Source: Kyrpidia sp.
GTDB lineage: Bacteria; Bacillota; Bacilli; Kyrpidiales; Kyrpidiaceae
Length of the DNA: 64,000 nucleotides
Assembly: GCA_029960885.1 (NCBI GenBank)
Contig: JASBVV010000023.1
Location: 1 to 64,000 of the forward strand
Direction of reading: 5' to 3'
The notes beneath the pieces were generated by a model, which was given only the letters and a program-made list of their open reading frames with translations, ran no database searches and was not told the origin of the DNA. Shown in pieces: positions 52,761 to 61,067 of this stretch. Position numbers and translations under genes: made by a program. How positions within the stretch are numbered: position 1 is the first letter of the stretch; every line of letters begins with the position of its first letter.

Positions 52761-53033
52761 ATGAATAAAATGGAACTCATTGCGAAAGTCGCGGAACGCA
52801 GCGGGCTGAAAAAGAAAGAGGCCGAGGTCGCTGTTAACAGCGTTTTTGAAGTCATCGGCGAAGCCTTGGCCGGCGGCGACAAAGTGCAACTGGTGGGCTT
52901 CGGCACCTTTGAGCCCCGTCGGAGGGCGGCGCGGATCGGTCGCAACCCCCAAACCGGGGAGGAAATCTCCATTCCGGAATCTGTGGTTCCCGCGTTCAAG
53001 CCCGGAAATAAACTCAAAGAGGTCATGAAATAA
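52761..53033 (+). CDS. hup: HU-family DNA-binding protein
   Basis: The 90-residue histone-like protein reads [40 protein letters not shown] and [21 protein letters not shown], the full HU/IHF fold with the DNA-contacting beta arm. It bends and compacts DNA. An AAAGGGG box is 11 bases from the ATG. HU between mazG and rqcP is a common arrangement outside B. subtilis. Confidence 0.94.
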   Translation: MNKMELIAKVAERSGLKKKEAEVAVNSVFEVIGEALAGGDKVQLVGFGTFEPRRRAARIGRNPQTGEEISIPESVVPAFKPGNKLKEVMK

Positions 53034-53035
53034 GC

Positions 53036-53314
53036 GTGCGTCTGGATAAATTCCTCAAGGTTTCCCGCCTGATCAAACGGCGCACCGTGGCGAAGGAACT
53101 CTGTGATCAAGGGCGGGTGCAGATCAACGGCCGGACGGGCAAAGCCGGTTCCGAGGTCGAGGCGGGTGACGTCCTTACCATCGCCTACGGTGGAAAAACC
53201 GTGAAGGTGCGCGTGTTGGACCTTCGCGAGCACGTGGCCAAAGAGGAAACCGGCCAATTGTTTACCGTGCTGGAGGAACGGCGGGCTCAGAACCCGGAAC
53301 CGCCCGCCGGGTGA
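53036..53314 (+). CDS. rqcP: Ribosome quality-control factor RqcP (YabO)
   Basis: A 92-residue S4-domain protein (RLDKFLKVSRLIKRRTVAKE, QGRVQINGRTGKAGSEVEAGD). RqcP binds the obstructed 50S subunit and drives alanine tailing by RqcH. GTG start two bases after the HU stop. In B. subtilis it is followed by yabP, yabQ and divIC; here five kilobases of glycan genes intervene. Confidence 0.92.
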   Translation: MRLDKFLKVSRLIKRRTVAKELCDQGRVQINGRTGKAGSEVEAGDVLTIAYGGKTVKVRVLDLREHVAKEETGQLFTVLEERRAQNPEPPAG

Positions 53315-53453
53315 CTCGTCATCGGAGCAAGGGACAGGCGCAAGGCATGAGGGGAGGCGTCGGTGTGCGGCGCCTCCCCGCGTTCGGAGGCTGGAGTCTC
53401 CGAGCGGGGTGCTTTGCGTTCCCGCCGCACCGAAGAGGCGGGAGGAGAGGCTG

Positions 53454-54536
53454 TTGAAACGGATTTTGCATCTCCTTCACTATCCCGGGAACGGGGGCAG
53501 TGAAAAATATGTCTACGATGTCATTTCCCGGTATGGTCCGGACCGATGCGTGTTCGTCGCAGCCCAAGGAGGCCCGCTCGAGGAAAAACTGCGGGCTGCG
53601 GGAGTGCCGTGCCACCGTTTGGCCATGCGCCATCCGTTGGATGTGCGAGCGGCCGAAGGGCTCGCCCACATCGCCAGGGATCGGGAGGTCTCGCTGATTC
53701 ACGCGCATTACCTGCGGGAGAATTATATCGCTGTCCTGGCCCGGCGCTTCAACGGCGGAATTCCGGTGGTCTGGACGTTTCATGTGGATGCGCCGCCTCC
53801 GCCTGCGGTCAGGTGGCTGCACCGCCGGATCACCCGGCACAACGCCGCCGTCATCGCCGTTTCCGGGTATATGCGAAACCAACTGGTGAACTACGGCGTT
53901 CCGCAAGAGCGGATCCGGGTGATTTACAACGGCGTGGACATCGACACCGGGCCCGAGGCCATGGCGCGAAGCAGACCGGGGGGCAGCGAGGCCGTCCTCG
54001 GCGTGGCGGGCCGCTTTAGCGAAGAAAAGGGACATCGATGGCTGATTGAGGCGCTGGGTCGACTCCGCCTGGACAGGCCGTGGCGATGTCTGTTGGCGGG
54101 GGATGGGCCCCTTGAAGCAGAACTGAAGAAGGCCGTACGGGACATGGGCCTGGACAGTCGCGTCACGTTTTTGGGTCATGTGAATCCGATCGTGCCGTTC
54201 TACAGGAACGTCGATGTCGTGGTGGTCCCATCCCGATCCGAGGCCCTTTCCTACACGGCTATCGAGGCCATGGCCGCGGGAAAGCCGGTGGTGGCCAGCC
54301 GGGTGGGAGGATTGCCCGAAGTGGTCCGGGACGGGGAAACCGGGTTCCTGGTTCCGTACGGCGATACGGATCGACTCACCGAAGCCATCGCCCGGGTCGT
54401 TCAGAATCCGGCCCTTGCCAAGTCTTTTGGGGCGAAGGGACGTCTGCTGTACGAGTCCCGGTTTACCCTGGATCACATGATGGATCAGTTGCTGGATGTC
54501 TACCGGGAGGCGTGGCGGACCCGGAAGCGGGGATGA
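53454..54536 (+). CDS. GT4-family glycosyltransferase
   Basis: The 360-residue GT-B enzyme begins [20 protein letters not shown] and carries [26 protein letters not shown] and the GT4 donor-site pattern [27 protein letters not shown] (Ser-Glu-x7-Glu core). It transfers a nucleotide-activated sugar to an acceptor glycan; the sugar is unknown. TTG start with GGGAGGAG upstream. First gene of a four-gene polysaccharide module. Confidence 0.9.
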   Translation: MKRILHLLHYPGNGGSEKYVYDVISRYGPDRCVFVAAQGGPLEEKLRAAGVPCHRLAMRHPLDVRAAEGLAHIARDREVSLIHAHYLRENYIAVLARRFNGGIPVVWTFHVDAPPPPAVRWLHRRITRHNAAVIAVSGYMRNQLVNYGVPQERIRVIYNGVDIDTGPEAMARSRPGGSEAVLGVAGRFSEEKGHRWLIEALGRLRLDRPWRCLLAGDGPLEAELKKAVRDMGLDSRVTFLGHVNPIVPFYRNVDVVVVPSRSEALSYTAIEAMAAGKPVVASRVGGLPEVVRDGETGFLVPYGDTDRLTEAIARVVQNPALAKSFGAKGRLLYESRFTLDHMMDQLLDVYREAWRTRKRG

Positions 54537-54564
54537 ACATCATGACAAAAAGGCTGTGCATCGA

Positions 54565-56010
54565 TTGAGCGGAACCCGAATCCTCAAAAATGCGGCATAT
54601 TTGTTTGCCGGCAACGTGTTGGTGCGACTGGTCGGCGCCGTGGCCGCCATCCTGGTGGCCCGCTACCTCGGAGCCAGGGACTACGGGATCCTCAGTGTGG
54701 CTCTGGCGTTTTCGGTCGTGACCGGTTATTTCACCGATCTGGGATTGTCCCACACGTTGATCCGGGAGGGAACCAAACCGGACGCGGACCTCAAACGGTT
54801 GCTGGCCGGGTTTTTTAAAATCAGGCTGTTGTTCGGACTGGGTACGGCGGCGGCATCGCTGGCGGCGGTGGAAACGCTGTACCCTGATCCGGAGGTGCGC
54901 CGGGTTTTGTACTGGGTTGTGATGCCCAACATTCTCGGTGCTGCCTTTCAAGGGGTCGGGGCCGTGTATTTTCAAGTGGTCCAACAAATGCAGTACACGG
55001 CGCTGATTCGGACCGTGTCAGGGCTGTTTACGGCGGGGGCGTTGTTTCTCGGCATGGCGCTGCGCTGGCCTCTCTCATTCCTGGCCCCGGTGTACGGTTT
55101 GGCGGCGGTGGCGGGCGGTCTTGTCAGTCTGTGGCTGGTGGGCCGGCGAGTGCCGTTGTTTGCCGGATGGGACCGGTCGTTGCTTCAAGGTCTGTGGTCC
55201 TTTACCCTGGGCGGGCTTGTGATCATGTTGTTGAGCCAGATGGGGCCTCTGATCCTGGAACGGGTCACCGATTTGGCCCAAGTGGGGTATTTTGCCGCGG
55301 CGTTTCGCATTCCGGCGGTTCTGTACCAGATTCCCGGCGTCCTGGCCGAGGCATATTATCCCCAATTGTTTGCCGACGGCCATCGGGGCGACGAGCGGAC
55401 GCATCTGGCGCTCAATACCTTGGAATTAAAAATGATGAGTGCGTTGGGGGTGCTCATGGCCCTGCCTTTTTTACTGTATCCGGACTGGTGGATTCAGCTC
55501 TTGTTCGGTCCGCGGTGGGCGGCCGCCGCTCCGGCACTTGAAATTCTGTCGTGGATGGTCTTGTTGCAATCGGTGAACTATCCGCTGGCCGATGCGCTGA
55601 CCACCAAAGGGATGCAATCCAGGCGAACGGCGGTGTTGGTGGTCGTATTGTTCGCCGGCCTGGGGGCGTACGCAGGGTTGGGAGCCCGGTGGGGCAGCAC
55701 AGGAGGTGCCGCGGCGGCTGTGGCGGTGGAAAGCGCGTCAATGATCGGTTTTGTCCTTGCCAATCCCACCGGTTGGGCCCTTCTCCGGCGAGGCGTATCC
55801 GTCAATGCGGCGGTCTTGTTCGGGGCCGCGGCACTGGGCGCGCTCTGGGTGCGCACTTGGTCTCCTTTTGTGGGGATCCCGGTCGGGGAGCTTCTGGCGG
55901 GGATGTCCATGGTGGGGCTGGATCGGGATGTCCGTGAACGGGTTTTTACTATGGCCCGCCGCATCGGACGGGCGGTGCGCGGAGCCAACGGGGAAGGGGA
56001 GAAGCCGTGA
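54565..56010 (+). CDS. Wzx-type polysaccharide flippase
   Basis: The 481-residue membrane protein of the MOP superfamily has about 12 to 14 helices and the Wzx opening LKNAAYLFAGNVLVRLVGAV, LVARYLGARDYGILSVALAF, FTDLGLSHTLIRE. Such proteins flip undecaprenyl-PP-linked repeat units across the membrane. Distinct from the SpoVB-like protein at 50.2 kb. The TTG start is uncertain. It ends in a GTGA overlap with the next glycosyltransferase. Confidence 0.87.
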   Translation: MSGTRILKNAAYLFAGNVLVRLVGAVAAILVARYLGARDYGILSVALAFSVVTGYFTDLGLSHTLIREGTKPDADLKRLLAGFFKIRLLFGLGTAAASLAAVETLYPDPEVRRVLYWVVMPNILGAAFQGVGAVYFQVVQQMQYTALIRTVSGLFTAGALFLGMALRWPLSFLAPVYGLAAVAGGLVSLWLVGRRVPLFAGWDRSLLQGLWSFTLGGLVIMLLSQMGPLILERVTDLAQVGYFAAAFRIPAVLYQIPGVLAEAYYPQLFADGHRGDERTHLALNTLELKMMSALGVLMALPFLLYPDWWIQLLFGPRWAAAAPALEILSWMVLLQSVNYPLADALTTKGMQSRRTAVLVVVLFAGLGAYAGLGARWGSTGGAAAAVAVESASMIGFVLANPTGWALLRRGVSVNAAVLFGAAALGALWVRTWSPFVGIPVGELLAGMSMVGLDRDVRERVFTMARRIGRAVRGANGEGEKP

Positions 56011-56945
56011 ACCCGACGGTCAGTGTCATCACGCCGGCCTACAATGTGGCGCCCTATATCCGGCGGGCTGTGCGATCGGCGTTATCCCAGACACTTTCGG
56101 ATATCGAAGTGATCGTCGTCGACGATGGGTCCGTGGACGGGACCGTGGATGCGGTCCGCTCTCTCGCCGATCCTCGGGTTTGCGTGTTGGTGAACCGGGA
56201 GAACCGGGGACCGTCGTTTTCCCGCAACCGGGCTATTGAAGCGGCGCGGGGGGAATGGATCGCGGTGTTGGACGGAGATGATTGGTGGGAGGAACGTCGC
56301 TTGGAGGTTTTGGTCCGGGAAGGCGAAAGAACCGGCGCCGACGTGGTGTGCGATGATCTTTTCCTCATTATGGACCAAGACGAAAGACCTTGGAGCACCC
56401 AATTTAAAGAGAACGGGGTTGTCATCGGCCAGAGCCGAACGGTATCGGCGGCCGAAGTGGTGGAGAAAGACTTTGGTCCGGTAAAACCGCTCTTTCGAAA
56501 AAGTTTTCTCGACCGGGCCGATGTGCGCTACCGGGAGGAGCTGAGGTACGGGGAAGACTTCGCGTTTCTCCTGGACTGCCTCTTCCGTGGTGCACGGTTG
56601 GTGGTGGTGCCCGAGGCGCTGTATTACTATGTGTCGCGGCCGGGGTCGCTGGTTTCGGAAAAAGTTCGTCTGTTTGAAAGGACTCTGGCGCTGACCCGGC
56701 AGCTCACAAAGGAATTGGACCTGCGGGAACGGCCGGATCTGGAGCGAGCTTTTCGGCGACGAGAGCGAAGGATCCGAACGTTGCTCCGTTATTACGGCGT
56801 CGTCGAACCCCTGAGATCCGGGAGACCGGGAGCGGCGCTGCGTTACGTGGTGTCCCATCCGTCTTCGCTGATCGTCTTATCCACGACGGTGCCGGGGATT
56901 CTATACCGGCGACTGTTGCGGCGTTGGATTCGCCGACCGGGTTGA
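56007..56945 (+). CDS. GT2-family glycosyltransferase
   Basis: The 312-residue GT-A enzyme has VSVITPAYNVAPYIRRAVRS, IEVIVVDDGSVDGT, the acceptor-side AIEAARGEWIAVLDGDDWWE with the DxD, and a later ELRYGEDFAFLLDCL. These are the canonical family 2 motifs. The GTG start overlaps the flippase stop, so translation is coupled. Substrates unknown. Confidence 0.92.
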   Translation: MNPTVSVITPAYNVAPYIRRAVRSALSQTLSDIEVIVVDDGSVDGTVDAVRSLADPRVCVLVNRENRGPSFSRNRAIEAARGEWIAVLDGDDWWEERRLEVLVREGERTGADVVCDDLFLIMDQDERPWSTQFKENGVVIGQSRTVSAAEVVEKDFGPVKPLFRKSFLDRADVRYREELRYGEDFAFLLDCLFRGARLVVVPEALYYYVSRPGSLVSEKVRLFERTLALTRQLTKELDLRERPDLERAFRRRERRIRTLLRYYGVVEPLRSGRPGAALRYVVSHPSSLIVLSTTVPGILYRRLLRRWIRRPG

Positions 56946-57036
56946 CCCCCGTCTTCCCAAAGGGACGGTCTTCCGATAGAATGGAACCCGGCACGATGCT
57001 GTCAAGGGCTGGGACACGATTTAGGAGATGATCGAT

Positions 57037-58368
57037 GTGGCAATGAACTTGCGGCAGACCGCCGTGCGCGTGGCCTGGGTCATCGTGGCGGTGTTGGCCG
57101 TCTACATTCCTTTGCGCTTCTTCCTCATCGATTACGGAACCCTGGCTTTTGCCTTCCTTGGCCTTGGCCGGGCGGCCGGTTTGGCGTTTCGGTTCGGCAC
57201 CGACGTATTGGCGGTGATCTTGATCGGGTGCCTTTTCGCAGCCAGGGGCTGGCGCGGATTTCGGCTTCAGTGGGTCGATTATGCGGTCCTGCTTTTTGCG
57301 GGGATTTCACTGTTGTCCATGGTGGTGAACCACAGCTCGTTTCTTCGTTTCGGCGCCACCATGCGCGGCCTTTTTCTGCTCTATGCGGTGGGTTTTTGTG
57401 TGGCCCGGCTCCCCGTGGATCCGCGCTGGCTTCGCCGGACGCTGGCGGGGTCCAGAATCGTCCTGGCCTTGGTTCTGCTGGTCGGAGTTCTTCAGGCATT
57501 GGGCTGGCCTGAACCGAGGGACTGGATCGCCAGCATGACCGGCATCAATGCCGGGCGGATCATGTCCTTGTTGGAAAATCCCAACACTTTGGCCTCCTAT
57601 TTGGTCATCATGTTTGTCCTCGGTACGATGCTTTTGCCCTCCAAGCGCTTGCCTTGGCTGGCGGCGATTCTCCCGGTGCTGTATTACACCTTTTCCCGCA
57701 GCGGGTGGCTCGGCTTTGTCGTTGCGCTGATCGCGGCCTGGCCGCTCGTGCCTTGGAGGCAATGGGCCAAGGTGCTCGGGATCGGCGCCGTGATCACCGC
57801 GCTCATCGTGGCGGTCAACGTGACGGTGGGCCCGCCCCTGACCAATCTCGGATTTGGCGGCAAAACCAGCGGCAATCCGATCAACCGCGTGGTCAAAACG
57901 CTATCCCAGCATGAAATCGGGAACAGCATGTTCAACGGCCGGCTGTTTATCCTCCGAATCGCTATTGACACCGTCCGGGAACGTCCGCTCTTGGGCTACG
58001 GTTCCGGGACCTTCGGCGGCGGAGGCACCGTGATCAAAGATTTGGCCAAGCGGTACCATATGCCCGTGGAAATTTATTCGGACAGCCAGTACAGCCGGGT
58101 GATCATCGAGACGGGGCTGTTGGGATTTCTCGCGTTCGCCCTGATTCACCTGATCTTGCTCGCTCAGGCCTGGCGGGCCGGAGGACCGATCCGTTATGCG
58201 GGCATGGCGATGATCCTGTCCATCGGTGTCATGGATGCTTTTAACAATCTGTGGGAGTTGCAACAGGTCATGTTTCCGTTCTGGATGACGGCGGCGCTGT
58301 CGTTTTTGCGCCGGGACGGCTGGTCCCTTCTCGGCCGTTCTGAGTCGGCCAAGCCCGGCATAGGATAA
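57037..58368 (+). CDS. O-antigen ligase/polymerase-family membrane protein
   Basis: The 443-residue protein has about 11 helices. The Wzy_C/WaaL-like core is AGRIMSLLENPNTLASYLVI, then SRSGWLGFVVALIA and an external loop with RERPLLGYGSGTFGGGGT, the usual position of the functional Arg and His residues. These enzymes polymerise or ligate lipid-linked glycan repeats. The GTG at 57037 follows TAGGAG by nine bases; the ATG at 57028 sits too close. It closes the glycan module before yabP. Confidence 0.87.
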   Translation: MAMNLRQTAVRVAWVIVAVLAVYIPLRFFLIDYGTLAFAFLGLGRAAGLAFRFGTDVLAVILIGCLFAARGWRGFRLQWVDYAVLLFAGISLLSMVVNHSSFLRFGATMRGLFLLYAVGFCVARLPVDPRWLRRTLAGSRIVLALVLLVGVLQALGWPEPRDWIASMTGINAGRIMSLLENPNTLASYLVIMFVLGTMLLPSKRLPWLAAILPVLYYTFSRSGWLGFVVALIAAWPLVPWRQWAKVLGIGAVITALIVAVNVTVGPPLTNLGFGGKTSGNPINRVVKTLSQHEIGNSMFNGRLFILRIAIDTVRERPLLGYGSGTFGGGGTVIKDLAKRYHMPVEIYSDSQYSRVIIETGLLGFLAFALIHLILLAQAWRAGGPIRYAGMAMILSIGVMDAFNNLWELQQVMFPFWMTAALSFLRRDGWSLLGRSESAKPGIG

Positions 58369-58399
58369 GGTGACACGTCCGAGTCGGGAGGGATCGGGG

Positions 58400-58702
58400 A
58401 TGGCCGATGACAAGGCCAAGGTGAACAAACCGGCGCCGCGGCATCATGTGAACATGGTCAACCGGCAGTATGTGGAGGTCACCGGCGTCCTTCAGGTGGA
58501 CAGTTTCGACAGTGAGCAGTTTGTGTTGCAGACGCCGTACGGCTTTCTGGCCGTGCGCGGGGAAAATCTGCATATCAAAACCCTCAATCTGGAAGACGGC
58601 GTGGTCATGATTGAGGGTGTCGTGTTCGAGATGGGCTACGATGACGATGGGCCGAGCCCGGCCGGACGAGCCAAAGGATGGCTGAACAAGCTGTTTCGCT
58701 GA
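58400..58702 (+). CDS. yabP: Sporulation protein YabP
   Basis: The 100-residue protein reads HHVNMVNRQYVEVTGVLQVD, SFDSEQFVLQTPYGFLAVRG and LHIKTLNLEDGVVMIEGVV, a full YabP/YqfC domain. In B. subtilis yabP is required for sporulation, is expressed from a SigmaE promoter and is followed by yabQ. The ATG at 58400 has a GGGAGGGA box. Confidence 0.93.
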   Translation: MADDKAKVNKPAPRHHVNMVNRQYVEVTGVLQVDSFDSEQFVLQTPYGFLAVRGENLHIKTLNLEDGVVMIEGVVFEMGYDDDGPSPAGRAKGWLNKLFR

Positions 58703-58727
58703 TCCCGGAACGGGGGAGGGCGGGGTG

Positions 58728-59315
58728 ATGCCGGTTCAGGGACAGTGGATGGCCGTGGTGGCGTTGGCGGGGTGCGGGGCCGCCCTTGGTGCGGGATATG
58801 ACTTGTACAACACGATCCTGCGGGGACGTCGAGAATGGCGGTGGGTGTTTCCGTTCGCCGACCTCGCCTTTTGGGCCGCCGCATTGGCCGGGGTGTTTCG
58901 CCTTTTGCTGGTCACCGTGGACGGGGAGATGCGGCTGAGTTTTTTGGCCGTCATGGGGCTGGGATTCGGGCTGTACCGGATTTGGGTTCACGCGGCGGTG
59001 GTGCGTTCCGCACAATGGGTGGCCGGCGCGGTCACATACTGCATCCGCCTCGGGCGCAGACTATGGAATGCCCTGATCCGGAGGCCCGTCGCGGCCGGGT
59101 GCCGGCTGCTTCTCGCGGCGCTTGAAGGGATCTTGCGCATTCTCGGATTTTTTGAGAACATGATCCTGTGGCCTCTTGGCCCGGTGATCGGATGGGTGCA
59201 GAAACGGGCCGAGGACAGGGGCGAAGCGGAGCGCCCCGGGCGCGACGACGAGGGCCGATCCTGGTGGAAAACGGCAAGGCGCTGGTTATTCAGGCGGTTG
59301 GGAAGAAAAGAATGA
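58728..59315 (+). CDS. yabQ: Spore cortex protein YabQ
   Basis: The 195-residue membrane protein has four or five hydrophobic segments at its N-terminus (MAVVALAGCGAALGAGYDLY, ADLAFWAAALAGVFRLLLVT, FLAVMGLGFGLYRI) and a basic C-terminus. YabQ localises to the forespore membrane and is needed for cortex formation. The order yabP-yabQ-divIC is conserved. The ATG is two codons after an in-frame GTG and is better placed. Confidence 0.9.
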   Translation: MPVQGQWMAVVALAGCGAALGAGYDLYNTILRGRREWRWVFPFADLAFWAAALAGVFRLLLVTVDGEMRLSFLAVMGLGFGLYRIWVHAAVVRSAQWVAGAVTYCIRLGRRLWNALIRRPVAAGCRLLLAALEGILRILGFFENMILWPLGPVIGWVQKRAEDRGEAERPGRDDEGRSWWKTARRWLFRRLGRKE

Positions 59316-59348
59316 CCGATGGGATCACAGGCGGAAGAGGTGAGAGGA

Positions 59349-59705
59349 ATGGCTGGTGAAGGAAAACGGGGCCATGCGAACGTCATACGCCTGACGGGAC
59401 GCCGGAAAGGACGCCGCTGGCGATTGCCGCGCCTGAAGCTCCGCTACCTCTTTCTTCTCTGTGTTCTGGCCTGGGCGGGGTATACCGCCGTATTCGTGCA
59501 ATGGCCGAGAATGAAAACCCTGACCGCCGAAGAGAAACAGGTCGTTGCCCGGCTGCAGCAGGTCCGGTCAAAGAATGTGGCCCTCAAGGAACAAGTCCGC
59601 CTTTTGCAGCAGGACACGTACGTGGCCGATCTGGCCCGGAAGGAATTTCATATGGCCAAGCCCGGCGAAATTTTATTCACCACTCAGAACTCCGCAACAC
59701 CTTGA
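59349..59705 (+). CDS. divIC: Septum formation initiator DivIC (FtsB-like)
   Basis: The 118-residue bitopic protein has a basic cytoplasmic N-terminus, one membrane helix (LRYLFLLCVLAWAGYTAVF) and an extracytoplasmic coiled coil (LTAEEKQVVARLQQVRSKNV, ALKEQVRLLQQDTYVADLAR) ending EFHMAKPGEILF, the DivIC/FtsL signature. It works with FtsL and DivIB at the septum. The ATG at 59349 is chosen over 59319 by AGAGGT spacing. Confidence 0.9.
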   Translation: MAGEGKRGHANVIRLTGRRKGRRWRLPRLKLRYLFLLCVLAWAGYTAVFVQWPRMKTLTAEEKQVVARLQQVRSKNVALKEQVRLLQQDTYVADLARKEFHMAKPGEILFTTQNSATP

Positions 59706-59731
59706 CACATTTTTCGTCCTCTCGCTATAAT
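59702..59731 (+). promoter_or_regulatory. yabR SigmaA promoter
   Basis: TTGACA (59702-59707) and TATAAT (59726-59731) are 18 bp apart. Both hexamers are perfect. It overlaps the divIC stop codon. Confidence 0.85.
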
Positions 59732-59777
59732 TTATACCGGTCATCTTTCTCATTTTCTAAGGAGGAACTTTCCTTAC

Positions 59778-60200
59778 ATGACAATTGAATTAGGCAGCAA
59801 ACTTGAAGGGAAAGTGACGGGGATCACGCATTTTGGCGCTTTTGTCCTTCTTCCCGGCGGCGTCACGGGCCTCGTTCACATCTCGGAGATCGCCGACACC
59901 TATGTCCGGGATATCCGGGATTACCTGAAAATCAACGATACCGTGACGGTGAAGGTCATTCACGTCGATCAAAACGGGAAGATCGGACTGTCCATCCGTC
60001 AGGCAAAGGAAGGATCTGCTGCCGAACATCGGGGTCACGGCGGGCGTGATCAAGGGCGGGATCGCCACTATCGGTCGCGGTCGTCGCGCATGTCGTTTGA
60101 GGACAAGTTGAACCGCTTTATGAAGGACAGCGAAGAACGGTTGCAGGCTCTCAAGCGCAGCGAGGCGAAACGCGGCGGTCGCGGCGGCCGGCGCGGGTGA
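59778..60200 (+). CDS. yabR: S1-domain RNA-binding protein YabR
   Basis: The 140-residue protein has an S1 domain (GSKLEGKVTGITHFGAFVLL, GLVHISEIADTYVRDI, VKVIHVDQNGKIGLSIRQ) and a basic Gly/Arg/His-rich tail. YabR is related to the S1 domain of polynucleotide phosphorylase; its role is not settled. AAGGAGG upstream and its own promoter indicate high expression. In B. subtilis it also precedes spoIIE. Confidence 0.92.
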   Translation: MTIELGSKLEGKVTGITHFGAFVLLPGGVTGLVHISEIADTYVRDIRDYLKINDTVTVKVIHVDQNGKIGLSIRQAKEGSAAEHRGHGGRDQGRDRHYRSRSSRMSFEDKLNRFMKDSEERLQALKRSEAKRGGRGGRRG

Positions 60201-60242
60201 AGGAGACGGTTCTGTTCAGAAAGCCATGCTTCGGAGTTCCCC

Positions 60243-60265
60243 GGCACCGCGCAGGTGCCTTCTTT
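60243..60265 (+). terminator. Intrinsic terminator of yabR
   Basis: GGCACC (60243-60248) pairs with GGTGCC (60254-60259), followed by TTCTTT. Confidence 0.65.
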
Positions 60266-60283
60266 ATAGTCGTTTTTTGTGCC

Positions 60284-60312
60284 TTGACAGGCCTGTGGCG
60301 ATGAGGTACGAT
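60284..60312 (+). promoter_or_regulatory. tRNA-Met operon promoter
   Basis: TTGACA (60284-60289) and TACGAT (60307-60312) lie 17 bp apart, 15 bp upstream of the first tRNA. Confidence 0.75.
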
Positions 60313-60327
60313 GGAATACGCGACTGG

Positions 60328-60402
<75 letters not shown>

Positions 60403-60478
60403 GGCGGAGTAGCTCAGTGGTCAGAGCATGCGGTTCATACCCGCAGTGTCGGGGGTTCGAATCCCTCCTCCGCCACCA
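60403..60478 (+). tRNA. Elongator tRNA-Met(CAT)
   Basis: Acceptor GGCGGAG/CTCCGCC pairs fully; the anticodon arm TGCGG-TTCATAC-CCGCA gives CAT; CCA is encoded. Sequence style matches the elongator tRNA-Met rather than the lysidine-modified tRNA-Ile. Confidence 0.9.
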
Positions 60479-60491
60479 GAATGAAACAGGA

Positions 60492-60513
60492 CCCCGGGAA
60501 ACGGGGCTTTTTG
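60492..60513 (+). terminator. Intrinsic terminator of the tRNA operon
   Basis: CCCCG (60492-60496) and CGGGG (60502-60506) around GGAAA are followed by CTTTTT. Confidence 0.85.
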
Positions 60514-60532
60514 TATGTGTGGAATGTTGAAG

Positions 60533-60573
60533 ACGCCCATGGAACCCTTGCGGGTTTCGATGGGCGTTTTTTT
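60533..60573 (+). terminator. Second, long terminator hairpin
   Basis: ACGCCCATGGAACCC pairs with GGGTTTCGATGGGCGT (one internal mismatch) around TTGC and ends in a run of seven Ts. It backs up the terminator just before it. Confidence 0.85.
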
Positions 60574-60671
60574 ACCTGTTGGTTTGATGGATTTACCCAT
60601 TGCACCTCAACGATGTTGAACGTAAAATAAACAATGTAAAAGGTGGAGATGAATATATTGGAGGTCTGGAG

Positions 60672-61067
60672 ATGAAAGGGTGGCTTTCGCGGTGTCCGGC
60701 TTGCGCCGGCCCTCTGGCAATCGCGGAATTCGTGTGCGAGGAATGCGGCACCATGGTCCGGGGGCGATTCACACCGGCCCCGTGGATGCGCCTCCAGCCG
60801 GATCAATGGGAATTCGTGCTCCGTTTTTTGAAAGCGCGGGGCAATCTGCGGGAAATGGAACGGGAATTGGGGATCTCTTATCCCACGGTGCGCAGCCGGT
60901 TGGAGCAGATTCTGCGGGCCATGGGCCTGGAGGAGGGGACGGAGGATGTTTGGGAGCCGGAACGGCCGGCGGAGATTCTCCGGGCGGTGGAGACCGGCGA
61001 ACTGTCGGTGGATGAGGCCGTCAGGGAATTGGAACAACTTTCAAAAAGGAGAGAGACCCATGCGTGA
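60672..61067 (+). CDS. DUF2089 protein with zinc ribbon and helix-turn-helix
   Basis: The 131-residue protein has a four-Cys zinc ribbon (CPACAGPLAIAEFVCEEC), then a winged-helix-like segment (FVLRFLKARGNLREMERELG, ISYPTVRSRLEQIL) and a C-terminal helical module (EILRAVETGELSVDEAVREL). DUF2089 proteins look like small transcriptional regulators. It overlaps the next gene by eight bases, and both carry the same G-E/Q-(L/I)-(S/T)-x-(D/E)-EA repeat (ETGELSVDEAV and ENGQITAEEAE). The pair likely regulates itself. Confidence 0.85.
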   Translation: MKGWLSRCPACAGPLAIAEFVCEECGTMVRGRFTPAPWMRLQPDQWEFVLRFLKARGNLREMERELGISYPTVRSRLEQILRAMGLEEGTEDVWEPERPAEILRAVETGELSVDEAVRELEQLSKRRETHA

